This document shows, piece after piece, positions 15,300 to 23,747 of a stretch of 64,000 bases of DNA. The notes under the pieces were generated by a model, which worked only from the letters and a program-made list of their open reading frames with translations, was not told where the DNA came from and did no database searches. This stretch comes from Chthonomonadaceae bacterium (GTDB lineage: Bacteria; Armatimonadota; Chthonomonadetes; Chthonomonadales; Chthonomonadaceae). Each line of letters opens with the position of its first letter. Positions within the stretch are counted from its first letter, which is position 1. Both the position numbers and the translations under genes were made by a program. Location of the stretch: assembly GCA_027450145.1 (NCBI GenBank), contig DAIDKH010000003.1:1-64000 (forward strand). Reading direction: 5' to 3'.

Positions 15300-16577
15300 A
15301 TGAACTCACAGGAAAAAACCTACCTACCAAATAGCCGTACCAGGCGCGATATTATTAAGACGTTTACCTTTGCCTGCGGTGCACTGCTTTCTGGCTGTGC
15401 TAGTTCGGACTACGTAAACGGTAAGCTGGTCTTAACGCAGTGGTACCATCAGTATGGCGAAAAGGGCACGTTCCAAGCGGTCCACCGATATGCTCGCGAA
15501 TACACCAAAGTAAATCCGCACATCCTGATAAAGGTCGTCTGGATACCGGGAGATTACGGCACTAAGTTGGCAACTGCGCTGCTCACTCCAGATGGGCCTG
15601 ACGTTTTTGAGAACCAGTTGAGCCAGGCGATGGTCGAGGCAGGGCAAGTAGCTCCCTTGGATGACCTCTTCACCCCAGCCGATCTCGCAGATTTCAATGC
15701 CCGTGATACAGCTCTGAACTCGGTTAATGGCAAGATTTACGCGATAAAGATGATCGACGATATGGGTCTGCTGTACTATCGCAAAAGCCAATTTAAGGCT
15801 GCAGGTATTCAACCGCCCACTACCATGGCGGAGCTTCTTAATGCAGCAAAGATGCTCACGACATCCAGCCGTAAGGGTCTCTATCTTGGTAACGATGGTG
15901 GTATTTCGGCTCTGCTGAATGTACTGCCCTGGTCTGCGAACACGGATTTTCTGGTGGACAACCGGATAGTATTTAATAACCCGCGAACCGTAACCTCCTA
16001 CCAGGCCCTGGTTCAACTAAACCGTAGTGGTACGTTGCTCATGGGGGCGCCAACAGACTGGTGGGATCCGTCGGCATTCACTCAGGGGGCGGCCGCAATG
16101 CAGTGGTGTGGGTTATGGGCATATCCCGCCATTTACAAGGCTGTGCAGGATGACCTTGGTGCTGTAATTTGGCCTGCACTCGATGCTGCAGGATCACCGG
16201 TTACGTTCCTTGGTGGATGGTCGGCAATGGTTAATGCCAACAGACCTCACGTGGAAGAGGCCAAGCGGTTTTTGCAGTGGCAGTGGATTCAGAACCGCAA
16301 GATACAGCTTGATTGGTGCGTGGGATATGGTTTTCACGTGCCTCCACGTCACAGCCTGGCAGTTTCTACGCCCAAACTCCAACAGCCGGTACCCGCCTAT
16401 GCGGTAGAGATGCTGAGCAAGTACGGCAAGGCGCTTCCACCACTCTGGTCGAGTTCCATGACCAGCGACCTTACAAGTTCGCTCACCAATATAGTAAAGT
16501 TGGGGCATCCTGCAGATCAGGAAATTGCATCTGCAGCATCTTCATGCCGACGTGAACTACGACGAGAGCTAGAGTAG
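15300..16577 (+). CDS. ABC sugar transporter, substrate-binding lipoprotein
   Basis: 425-residue family 1 extracellular solute-binding protein. The signal region is notable: a twin-arginine motif (TRRDIIK, Arg15-Arg16), then a hydrophobic stretch and lipobox LSGC with Cys33, so export is probably by Tat followed by lipidation. The mature part has LTQWYHQYGEKG, a typical start for this family, and KIYAIKMIDDMGLLYYRKSQF and AAMQWCGLWAYPAIY near the cleft. Two permease genes follow at once. The substrate is probably a sugar or oligosaccharide but cannot be read from sequence. Confidence 0.9.
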   Translation: MNSQEKTYLPNSRTRRDIIKTFTFACGALLSGCASSDYVNGKLVLTQWYHQYGEKGTFQAVHRYAREYTKVNPHILIKVVWIPGDYGTKLATALLTPDGPDVFENQLSQAMVEAGQVAPLDDLFTPADLADFNARDTALNSVNGKIYAIKMIDDMGLLYYRKSQFKAAGIQPPTTMAELLNAAKMLTTSSRKGLYLGNDGGISALLNVLPWSANTDFLVDNRIVFNNPRTVTSYQALVQLNRSGTLLMGAPTDWWDPSAFTQGAAAMQWCGLWAYPAIYKAVQDDLGAVIWPALDAAGSPVTFLGGWSAMVNANRPHVEEAKRFLQWQWIQNRKIQLDWCVGYGFHVPPRHSLAVSTPKLQQPVPAYAVEMLSKYGKALPPLWSSSMTSDLTSSLTNIVKLGHPADQEIASAASSCRRELRRELE

Positions 16578-16599
16578 GAAGGCTGGCAAGACACGCGCA

Positions 16600-17556
16600 A
16601 TGACAACCACGACCCAAACTGCACGCGATGGCGAAAACCGGGCCCGAAAGCGGCTTGGTACGGAACTGTCCTTTTGGGGGTTTGTTACGCCTGCAATGGC
16701 GGGGCTTGTGCTTTTTATGGCAATCCCCATGGTTTGGGGCTTCCTGTTGAGTCTTTCGCGTGCGCAGAACACAATCCATTTCGGGCACTTTATCGGCGTT
16801 AGAAATTACACCGATTTACTGACGGATCCTGAGTTTCTTAACTCACTATGGACGATCTTTGTATTTACTCTATTCATTGTGCCCACCACATTTGTGTTTT
16901 CGCTCTGGCTAGCTATCGCAGTGCACAACATACCACGCGGCAAGGCGTTCTTTAGAACAGTGTTCTTCATCCCTACAGCAGTATCGTATGCCGCAGCCTC
17001 TCTTATTGCACGAATGAGTTTTTACAGCGGGCAATCCAATGGCTTTGCAAACCATATCATTGGGCTATTTGGTTTGGCGCCGATTCAGTGGATTGGCACT
17101 GCCTCCCCGCCCTGGTACTGGTTAGTACTGGTAAGCGTGCGACTGTGGTTGCAGGTCGGCTTTTACATGATCATCTTCCTTGCAGCATTGCAGCAGATTC
17201 CGCGCTCACTTTATGAGGCAGCCGCATTGGATGGTGCTTCTGGCGGGTTCACTGTATTCCGCTACATAACGCTTCCGCAATTGCGCGCCGCTACTGTCTC
17301 CGTACTGTTGCTCAACCTTATTGCGGCGTTTCAAGCGTTCGACGAATTCTATAACATCCTGGGTGGTAGTGGGTCGTCCAGCGGCAACATTGGCCTTGCG
17401 AGGCCACCACTCGTCTACATCTACAACGTAGCACTTAGCAGTCAGGATTTTGGTAGAGGGGCTGCCGGTGGCTTCATTATTACATTCATTATTGTCGCGT
17501 TCACGCTGGCCCAAAGTAGGCTGTTCGGGTTTGGAAGCGCGAAGGAGGGAAGGTAG
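16600..17556 (+). CDS. ABC sugar transporter permease, MalF/UgpA type
   Basis: 318 residues with six predicted membrane helices, the first at about 24-48 (FWGFVTPAMAGLVLFMAIPM). The EAA loop reads YEAAALDGASGGFTVFRYITLP, the docking site for the ATPase. It lies 22 bases after the binding-protein gene and directly before the second permease. No ATP-binding subunit is in the cluster, so a shared MsmX/MalK-type ATPase encoded elsewhere is implied. Confidence 0.93.
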   Translation: MTTTTQTARDGENRARKRLGTELSFWGFVTPAMAGLVLFMAIPMVWGFLLSLSRAQNTIHFGHFIGVRNYTDLLTDPEFLNSLWTIFVFTLFIVPTTFVFSLWLAIAVHNIPRGKAFFRTVFFIPTAVSYAAASLIARMSFYSGQSNGFANHIIGLFGLAPIQWIGTASPPWYWLVLVSVRLWLQVGFYMIIFLAALQQIPRSLYEAAALDGASGGFTVFRYITLPQLRAATVSVLLLNLIAAFQAFDEFYNILGGSGSSSGNIGLARPPLVYIYNVALSSQDFGRGAAGGFIITFIIVAFTLAQSRLFGFGSAKEGR

Positions 17557-18399
17557 GTGAGAGCGCGTACACTTGGACAAAAGTTACAATTAGCTCTTCG
17601 CTACGCCATACTCTGCGCGTTGTCAATTCTATTCCTGCTGCCCTTCTACCTTATCCTCCGCAACGCGCTTATGACCGACGCTCAAATTACATCCCCGCAT
17701 TGGCAGTGGTTTCCGCTACAACCGCATTGGGAGAATTTTCGCGAACTCTTTGCCGATAAAACTGCTTTCATGTGGGTGGGACTTCGCAATAGTGCGATAA
17801 TTGCGACCACAACACTCGTGCTGCAGATGCTCTTTTCATCGATGGCAGGGTATGCCCTTGCTCGCATACCATCACGTGCAAGTCGATCTGTTTTCGGCTC
17901 GGTGCTGCTCACGCTGATGATACCAGGCGCTGTCACATTTGTTCCCACATTTGCGATGATGGCCTGGGTGGGTGGTGTAAATACCCTGTGGGGCGTGATT
18001 GCGCCTGGGCTGTTTAGCGCGTTCAGCATATTTCTGTTTCGCCAGTTTTACTTGGGCTTCCCCACCGAGATTGAGGAGGCTGGGATGATGGACGGTCTCG
18101 GGTATGCCGGTATCTATTGGCGCTTGGTACTGCCGAACTCCCGTGCCGTATTGATGTCGTTGGGAGTTCTCGCATTCGTAGGAACCTGGAATACGTTTCT
18201 ATGGCCCCTCGTAGTTGGACAGAATCCGTCGTCATGGACCGTGCAAATTGTTCTGTCCACGTTTCTTACGGGGCAGACGGTCCAACTCCACGAGCTCTTT
18301 GCTGCTGCCCTGGTGGCGGTGCTTCCATTGGTTGTGGTCTTTCTGTTCATGCAGCGATACATTGTGGAGGGCATTACGTTTTCTGGCGGAAAGGAGTAG
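17557..18399 (+). CDS. ABC sugar transporter permease, MalG/UgpE type
   Basis: 280 residues and six helices. It starts with GTG immediately after the TAG of the first permease, with a purine-rich GGAGGGAAGG in front. The EAA loop is EEAGMMDGLGYAGIYWRLVLPN. It pairs with the upstream permease to form the membrane channel of a carbohydrate importer and ends the transporter operon. Confidence 0.93.
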   Translation: MRARTLGQKLQLALRYAILCALSILFLLPFYLILRNALMTDAQITSPHWQWFPLQPHWENFRELFADKTAFMWVGLRNSAIIATTTLVLQMLFSSMAGYALARIPSRASRSVFGSVLLTLMIPGAVTFVPTFAMMAWVGGVNTLWGVIAPGLFSAFSIFLFRQFYLGFPTEIEEAGMMDGLGYAGIYWRLVLPNSRAVLMSLGVLAFVGTWNTFLWPLVVGQNPSSWTVQIVLSTFLTGQTVQLHELFAAALVAVLPLVVVFLFMQRYIVEGITFSGGKE

Positions 18400-18477
18400 G
18401 ATGCAGTTCGGTTGTCAAAGGTCGGTGGACCGCACCTACTTGCGACCCATCGCAATGGTTGATGCGGTGCGCTAAGG

Positions 18478-18483
18478 TATAAT
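18478..18483 (+). promoter_or_regulatory. -10 element for the MFS-ruvX-aroE group
   Basis: Perfect TATAAT 56 bases upstream of the MFS GTG start. No good -35 at 16-18 bases. The gap between the permease and the MFS gene suggests a separate transcript begins here. Confidence 0.4.
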
Positions 18484-18538
18484 TTATAACGTTATCAGGT
18501 TGTCGACCGCAACTGCGTGTTGTAACAGAGGAACTAAC

Positions 18539-19735
18539 GTGGCTGATTTGTACAGAGCTGCATGGATCGAGGCTGGCGTTAGACTTCGTGATGAACGCGC
18601 ACCATCATTGTTAATCGGCTGCCTCATCAACCTCATTTATGCCATTTATCTCACAGGTGTACCGGTCATCATGACCTCCGTCGGCCTTACGTTTCACATT
18701 GGGCTTGATGCGCAGGCACGCCTCTACCCAGCAAGTTTTGGTGGGCTAACATTGGGCGTATTACTCAGTGGCGCTCTCTCTGACAGGCTCGGTAGAAAGC
18801 AACTTTTGCTCGCAAGTATAGGGGGCTTTGCAATTGGTGCACTCTGGTTTGCTATGGCGCGAAGCTTTGCGCCGTTACTAGCTGCTGCGGCTCTAGCAGG
18901 AGCGGGAAGCGGGTCTATGCAGACGGTGAGCAACGCGCTCTTATCGGACCTATTTCCGCGGCGTCGTGAACTAGCTCTTAGCATCACGCAGACAATGTTC
19001 GGTTTCGGTGCTTTTTTAGGGCCGTTCATCATCCTGACATTAGTGCATTTCAGCCGATGGGAATCGGCATACATCTTCATGGCAATTGCAGGCACGGGCC
19101 TGTTCATCTGGCAAGCCGTTCAACCTGTCAGTAATTCCGCACCGCAAGTGATTGGGGCGAAAGTCCCCTGGACGAACCCACAGTTGTTGCTGCTTGCCGT
19201 TGCTGCATTTCTCTACTCTGGTTGCGAGGTAAGTTATTGGGGTTGGGTTCCCAAGTATCTCACCGCGCTCTCTTTGGCGGCTTTATCCGCAGCGGTAATT
19301 TCCGTCTTTTGGTTCGCCATGACCATTGGACGGGCGCTCACCAGCGTCCTGGCAGCGCGTTATTCGTCCACCGCGTTAGTGATGACGATGATGCTTACAT
19401 CTGCCTGCACTGCTCTTGCCACTATATTCGCGCCACATAACCCCCTTGTCCTGGTTCTGGTGGCTCTAACCGGTCTAGCAATGGCTGGAACTTACGGTCT
19501 GCTGCTGTCTCTCACTGCAAACAGGTTTTCGACGGATGCCGGCGCAACATTAGGACTCGTTGCTGCGATGGGTGGAGCCGGCGGTGCGGTGCTGCCATGG
19601 TTGTGTGGGCAAATGGTGAAATCAACTGGCTGGCACGTAGCATTGCTTGTTCCAGTAGTTGGCGACGTTGTAGTCGTCCTACTTGCGGCTGTAATAGCCT
19701 CGCTGCGGAGGTCGGAAGTGTGCACGGTTCAGTAA
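18539..19735 (+). CDS. MFS transporter
   Basis: 398 residues from GTG at 18539, chosen for AGAGGA eight bases upstream. About twelve hydrophobic helices are present. The loop between helices 2 and 3 reads GALSDRLGRKQLLL, the MFS signature G-x3-D-R-x-G-R-[KR]; SGCEVSYWGWVPKYLTAL occurs in the second half, as in sugar-type permeases of the FucP/NagP kind. It may transport sugars, matching the adjacent ABC importer, but the substrate is unknown. Its end overlaps ruvX by 16 bases. Confidence 0.85.
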   Translation: MADLYRAAWIEAGVRLRDERAPSLLIGCLINLIYAIYLTGVPVIMTSVGLTFHIGLDAQARLYPASFGGLTLGVLLSGALSDRLGRKQLLLASIGGFAIGALWFAMARSFAPLLAAAALAGAGSGSMQTVSNALLSDLFPRRRELALSITQTMFGFGAFLGPFIILTLVHFSRWESAYIFMAIAGTGLFIWQAVQPVSNSAPQVIGAKVPWTNPQLLLLAVAAFLYSGCEVSYWGWVPKYLTALSLAALSAAVISVFWFAMTIGRALTSVLAARYSSTALVMTMMLTSACTALATIFAPHNPLVLVLVALTGLAMAGTYGLLLSLTANRFSTDAGATLGLVAAMGGAGGAVLPWLCGQMVKSTGWHVALLVPVVGDVVVVLLAAVIASLRRSEVCTVQ

Positions 19736-20166
19736 TTGCCCTCGATGTTGGCTCTAAGACAGTGGGGCTCGCCTACTGTCCAGAAGGCGTGAATTCCTGC
19801 GTTCCCCTAACAACACTGCATAGAAGCGCTTCACTGCGTCGCGATCTAGGTTACCTTCGGGAAGTCGTAACGGGGCGCCAGGCAGCCAGTATTGTGGTAG
19901 GATTACCGCTTATGCCCGATGGCACAGAAGGCGAACGAGCCAGAATGGTTCATGCATTTGTGGCGAGTTTGCGCGGCTTTGTGCGCATTCCAATCGTCTT
20001 TCAGGACGAGAGATATACAAGTTTTGCAGCGAGCGAGATAATAGCAGCGGAGAAATTCGACGCGAGTGCCGATATTCATTCTATCTCGGCAATGTTAATT
20101 CTCGAGGATTATCTGCGCTCCATAGGTGCGAATATCAACCAGTGCTCACATTCTGGCGAAGGCTAA
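19720..20166 (+). CDS. ruvX: RuvX/YqgF-family nuclease (putative pre-16S rRNA maturation, Holliday resolvase fold)
   Basis: 148 residues from GTG at 19720, with GGAGG seven bases upstream inside the MFS gene. The RNase H-like fold shows ALDVGSKTVGLAY with the first catalytic Asp, VVGLPLMPDGTEGERA, FQDERYTSFAA and the C-terminal DIHSISAMLILEDYL. The E. coli member processes the 5' end of 16S rRNA. Confidence 0.92.
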   Translation: MHGSVIALDVGSKTVGLAYCPEGVNSCVPLTTLHRSASLRRDLGYLREVVTGRQAASIVVGLPLMPDGTEGERARMVHAFVASLRGFVRIPIVFQDERYTSFAASEIIAAEKFDASADIHSISAMLILEDYLRSIGANINQCSHSGEG

Positions 20167-20318
20167 CGCAACAATGGCAACCCAAAAGGCAGGTGGATGT
20201 CATGTGCGTTCAGCGCTTGCACAACATCAGAGCGCGGTGGCACGATGTCATGAACTTTCCCGCGTTCTTTCCGCGTCAACTATTGTAGAAACGGTGTATC
20301 GCGATTTCTAGCAAATTT

Positions 20319-20861
20319 ATGAAAAATGAGGTGCGTAAACGGTCCGGGCTATTGTTGTGCTGCCCGCACCAGACGGCTCGTCAAATCACAGAGATATCGC
20401 TGGTCGATTTAAGAGGTCGTTCCATTATGGCCATCATACTGGATCTAGATAACACCCTCGTACGATGGCAACAGGAAGATATCTCCTTGGAAGTGGTGAG
20501 CTGGATTGAGGAAGCGAAGAAACTTGGTTTTGCCCTGTGCATTTTGTCGAACTCATTTTCGGGTCACAGGGTGAAGCGCATGGCTGAGCGGTTGAACATT
20601 CCGTTTGTTCGCCGTGCGAAGAAGCCGGGCAGGGCAGGGTTTCAACAGGCGTTTCGTCTACTCGGGCATCATGCTGAACAGACTGCCATCATTGGAGATC
20701 AATTATTTACGGACATTCTCGGTGGTAATCGAGCAGGCGTTCACACGATTCTTGTCAATCCGATGCACACTCGAGAGTTCCTCTACACGCGCATAATAAG
20801 CCGTCCACCGGAGCGGATGCTAATTAGGCACTTTCGCAGGCGGGGGCATATGGGCAACTGA
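20319..20861 (+). CDS. YqeG-family HAD-IIIA phosphatase
   Basis: 180 residues as read from ATG at 20319; the exact start is uncertain because no strong Shine-Dalgarno is visible. HAD motifs: DLDNTLVRW (nucleophile Asp), CILSNSFSG, KPGRAGFQQAF and IIGDQLFTDILGGNRAG. In Firmicutes YqeG lies next to yqeH and aroE; here aroE follows with a TGATG overlap, so part of that order is kept. The substrate is unknown; some family members act on phosphatidylglycerophosphate. Confidence 0.85.
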   Translation: MKNEVRKRSGLLLCCPHQTARQITEISLVDLRGRSIMAIILDLDNTLVRWQQEDISLEVVSWIEEAKKLGFALCILSNSFSGHRVKRMAERLNIPFVRRAKKPGRAGFQQAFRLLGHHAEQTAIIGDQLFTDILGGNRAGVHTILVNPMHTREFLYTRIISRPPERMLIRHFRRRGHMGN

Positions 20862-21745
20862 TGGTTTACAGTAACGCAGCAATAGAAATCTCTGGGAAGA
20901 GTCAGATCGTGGGAGTCATGGGCTGGCCCGTGGAACACAGTCTTTCGCCCCAAATGCATAATGCCGCATTTACCGAGATGAACCTACCATTTGTTTATGT
21001 TCCGTTTGCTGTGCGGCCTGCAAATTTAGAGACTGCAATTTCGGGGCTCACAGCGTTAGGCATGCGCGGTGTCAACCTAACGATACCCCACAAGGAGGCT
21101 GCACTCTCGCTGGTTCATGAACTGGATGAGAGTGCTGCGCGAGCCGGCGCTGTCAACACCATCGTTCAAAAGGACGGCAAACTGAAGGGCTACAATACGG
21201 ATGGCATTGGATTCCTGAAACCTTTGAGCAACGATGGATTTAAGTTTGAGGGCGGTAGGGCGGTCATTCTTGGTGCAGGGGGCGCCGCGAGATCTGCAGC
21301 GTTTGCACTTGTGGCACAAGGTATGCATGTTACACTCGTAAACCGCACCCTCGAAAGGGCTAGAGCGCTGGCAGAGGCTGTGAATGAGTGGAGTTCGAAC
21401 AGTAGCGTAGATTATGTCGTCCTAAACAGTGATGAGTCATTGCGTCAAATTGTCGGCAAGTCTGAACTACTGGTTAACACCACACGTGTTGGAATGCATC
21501 CAAACGAGACGGAGCCACCTCCTGTAAGTGAGGAGATCCTGCATTCCGGCCTGTTTGTGTACGATCTTGTGTACAATCCGCAGGAGACCCGTCTTCTTCA
21601 GATGGCAAGGGAGTTGGGTTGTCGCACGCTTAACGGCGTTCGAATGCTTGTGGAACAAGGAGCCGCAGCCTTTGAACTCTGGACGGGCTTAAAACCCGAC
21701 TCGAGCGTTATGGAATCTGCAGTTTTGAAGGGACTGCAGCGGTAA
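20861..21745 (+). CDS. aroE: shikimate dehydrogenase
   Basis: Reduces 3-dehydroshikimate to shikimate with NADPH. 294 residues. The substrate domain has GWPVEHSLSPQMHNAAF and NLTIPHKEAA with catalytic Lys, then NTDGIGF. The nucleotide domain has ILGAGGAARSAAFALV and NRTLERA. It overlaps the yqeG-type stop by one base. A fourth shikimate gene in the window, separate from aroC-aroK-aroB. Confidence 0.97.
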   Translation: MVYSNAAIEISGKSQIVGVMGWPVEHSLSPQMHNAAFTEMNLPFVYVPFAVRPANLETAISGLTALGMRGVNLTIPHKEAALSLVHELDESAARAGAVNTIVQKDGKLKGYNTDGIGFLKPLSNDGFKFEGGRAVILGAGGAARSAAFALVAQGMHVTLVNRTLERARALAEAVNEWSSNSSVDYVVLNSDESLRQIVGKSELLVNTTRVGMHPNETEPPPVSEEILHSGLFVYDLVYNPQETRLLQMARELGCRTLNGVRMLVEQGAAAFELWTGLKPDSSVMESAVLKGLQR

Positions 21746-21803
21746 TATTCGCTCGTGGATAGTAGTCAACAGTGTCGAGCGGGCACAAAAATAAAATTAA
21801 GTC

Positions 21804-21832
21804 TTGCGCCGAAACGCTCCGTGTGTTATAAT
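21804..21832 (+). promoter_or_regulatory. promoter of the type IV pilus operon
   Basis: TTGCGC (21804-21809), a 17-base spacer and TATAAT (21827-21832) preceded by TGT (extended -10). It lies 80 bases before pilB. No terminator-like structure with a U-tract was seen between here and 50199, so one transcript could cover the whole pilus region. Confidence 0.7.
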
Positions 21833-21912
21833 CGGGCGCAATAATAGCGGCACAATGTCGCTCAATTCTGCACGTGGTCTTTTCATAGACCGATTAAGGT
21901 GGAGACACAGGC

Positions 21913-23688
21913 ATGGTAATGGCACGAATGAGCCTTGGTGATTACATGGTCGAGAAGGGGTATGCCTCTCCTGAGCAGATCGAAGAGGCAAAAAAGGTGC
22001 AGCAAAACTCACGCGGCGATCTTGCGAAAATCCTTTTGAACATGGGGCTCAACGCACGCGACGTGTACGAGGCCAAGGCGCAGGAGGCTGGAGTAGCCTG
22101 GGTTGACCTTTCCACATTTAAGCCTGACCCGTCCGCGGTCAACGTCGTGCCGGATCATGTCGCGCGAAAGAACAACGTGCTGCCCATTCGTAAGCAGGAC
22201 AACGTCCTCTGGGTCGCTATGGCTGATATTAACAACCTGGCCGCTCTGGACAATGTTCGCCTGGTATCTAGGTGCCAGGTTCGGCCCGTCGTGGTGGTGC
22301 CTGACATTTTAGAGGACGCCATCAATAAGGCATATGGCGGCGGTGTTGCCGTTGAGGGTTCGAACAAGGGTGGCATGAACCCTAACAGAAATTTACAGGA
22401 AATTGGTGGCGGCGAAGCTAAGTCTGCTATGAACGAGGCTATTGCCGCGTATGGCGCCCAGGGGGACGCTGCAAAATCTGGGGACGAGGACGCCGACCTT
22501 AAAGCGATGGTGGATGAAGCCCCAATCGTAAGGTTGGCAAACACCATTCTGCAGGAAGCTTTTAAAGAGCGCGCCTCTGACATCCACCTTGAGCCGGATC
22601 GAAGGTTCATCCGAGTGCGACTTCGCATTGACGGTGTTCTGCATGAGATCATGCAGATGCCCAGCTACATTAAAATGCCGTTGATCGCTCGCTACAAGAT
22701 TATGTCGGAGATGAATATTGCTGAGCGGCGTGTTCCACAAGACGGTCGTATCGCAACGCGTTATCAGGGCAAGGAGTACGACCTCCGTGTGTCCTGCCTG
22801 CCTAACCTCCACGGCGAGAAGATCGTTATGCGTATTCTCGACAAAAACAGCGTTATGATCGGTTTGAACAAGCTTGGTTTTACCCCTGAGATGCAGGCGC
22901 AACTTGAAGAGCTTTCAAACCAGCCGAACGGAATGCTTCTTTCCACTGGGCCGACGGGACATGGCAAGACGACGACCCAGTATTCGCTCCTCAATAAACT
23001 GAACAGCGTTGAGAAGAATATCCTTACCATTGAGGATCCTTGCGAGTATGTACTCTCGGGCGTCACTCAGGTGCAGGTAAACCGTAAGGCAGGATTAACG
23101 TTCTCCTCTGCACTGAGAGCCTTCCTGCGTCAGGACCCTGATATCATCATGGTTGGTGAGATGCGCGATCTGGAGACGGCGGAAATCGCAATCGAATCCG
23201 CACTTACCGGCCACCTTGTACTCTCTACGCTGCATACGAACGACGCACCTTCCGCCACCATCCGACTGATTGACATGGGAATTGAGCCGTTCCTTATTTC
23301 GGCTACAGTCATCGGCATCCTAGCCCAGCGCCTTGGAAGACGCATTTGCAACAACTGCAAAGAATTCTATGAAGTTCCTGCAATTGAGCTGCGTAAATTT
23401 GGCTTTAAGCCGACCGAGGCTGGGCAAATGGTTCAACTCGCACGCGGCAAGGGTTGCGAAGAGTGTCGTATGACAGGATACAGAGGCCGTATAGGTTTCT
23501 ATGAACTCATGCAACTTAACGCGGAAATGGCAGAAATGATCGTGCGCCGCGCACCACTGTCCGACCTTAAGGAAGCCGCCAAAGCCAACGGCATGATAGA
23601 GCTTCGCGAAGATGGTCTGATAAAGGTGCTTGAGGGCGTAACCACGCCGCAGGAAGTTATGAGAACGGTCTTTACAGCAGGATTCTGA
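21913..23688 (+). CDS. pilB: type IV pilus assembly ATPase PilB (GspE family)
   Basis: Hexameric motor that extends the pilus from the cytoplasmic side of the inner membrane. 591 residues. The N-terminal MshEN-type domain (about 1-150) contains MSLGDYMVEKGYASPEQIEEA. The Walker A is GPTGHGKTTT at about 346-355 (His where Ser is usual; the GxxxxGKT frame is intact). The Asp box and Walker B are around GEMRDLETAEIAIESALTGH and LSTLHTNDA. The tetracysteine zinc site (CNNC and CEEC) is present. ATG at 21913 follows GGTGGAG. Confidence 0.96.
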   Translation: MVMARMSLGDYMVEKGYASPEQIEEAKKVQQNSRGDLAKILLNMGLNARDVYEAKAQEAGVAWVDLSTFKPDPSAVNVVPDHVARKNNVLPIRKQDNVLWVAMADINNLAALDNVRLVSRCQVRPVVVVPDILEDAINKAYGGGVAVEGSNKGGMNPNRNLQEIGGGEAKSAMNEAIAAYGAQGDAAKSGDEDADLKAMVDEAPIVRLANTILQEAFKERASDIHLEPDRRFIRVRLRIDGVLHEIMQMPSYIKMPLIARYKIMSEMNIAERRVPQDGRIATRYQGKEYDLRVSCLPNLHGEKIVMRILDKNSVMIGLNKLGFTPEMQAQLEELSNQPNGMLLSTGPTGHGKTTTQYSLLNKLNSVEKNILTIEDPCEYVLSGVTQVQVNRKAGLTFSSALRAFLRQDPDIIMVGEMRDLETAEIAIESALTGHLVLSTLHTNDAPSATIRLIDMGIEPFLISATVIGILAQRLGRRICNNCKEFYEVPAIELRKFGFKPTEAGQMVQLARGKGCEECRMTGYRGRIGFYELMQLNAEMAEMIVRRAPLSDLKEAAKANGMIELREDGLIKVLEGVTTPQEVMRTVFTAGF

Positions 23689-23747
23689 AATGATCGGGCC
23701 ACTGCCGCACTAGATGCGGCTGTGAGTCTGTTTACCGGAGAGCATTC

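Noticed and set aside
15432-16016. 194-codon minus-strand open frame opposite the sugar-binding protein
   Set aside because: Antisense shadow of a well-supported family member.
20126-20311. Short plus-strand frame between ruvX and the yqeG-type gene
   Set aside because: Overlaps the ruvX end, no ribosome site and no membrane or domain pattern.
21750-21781. CGCTCG...CGAGCG hairpin after aroE as a terminator
   Set aside because: Only six base pairs around a 20-base loop and no U-tract follows on the plus strand.
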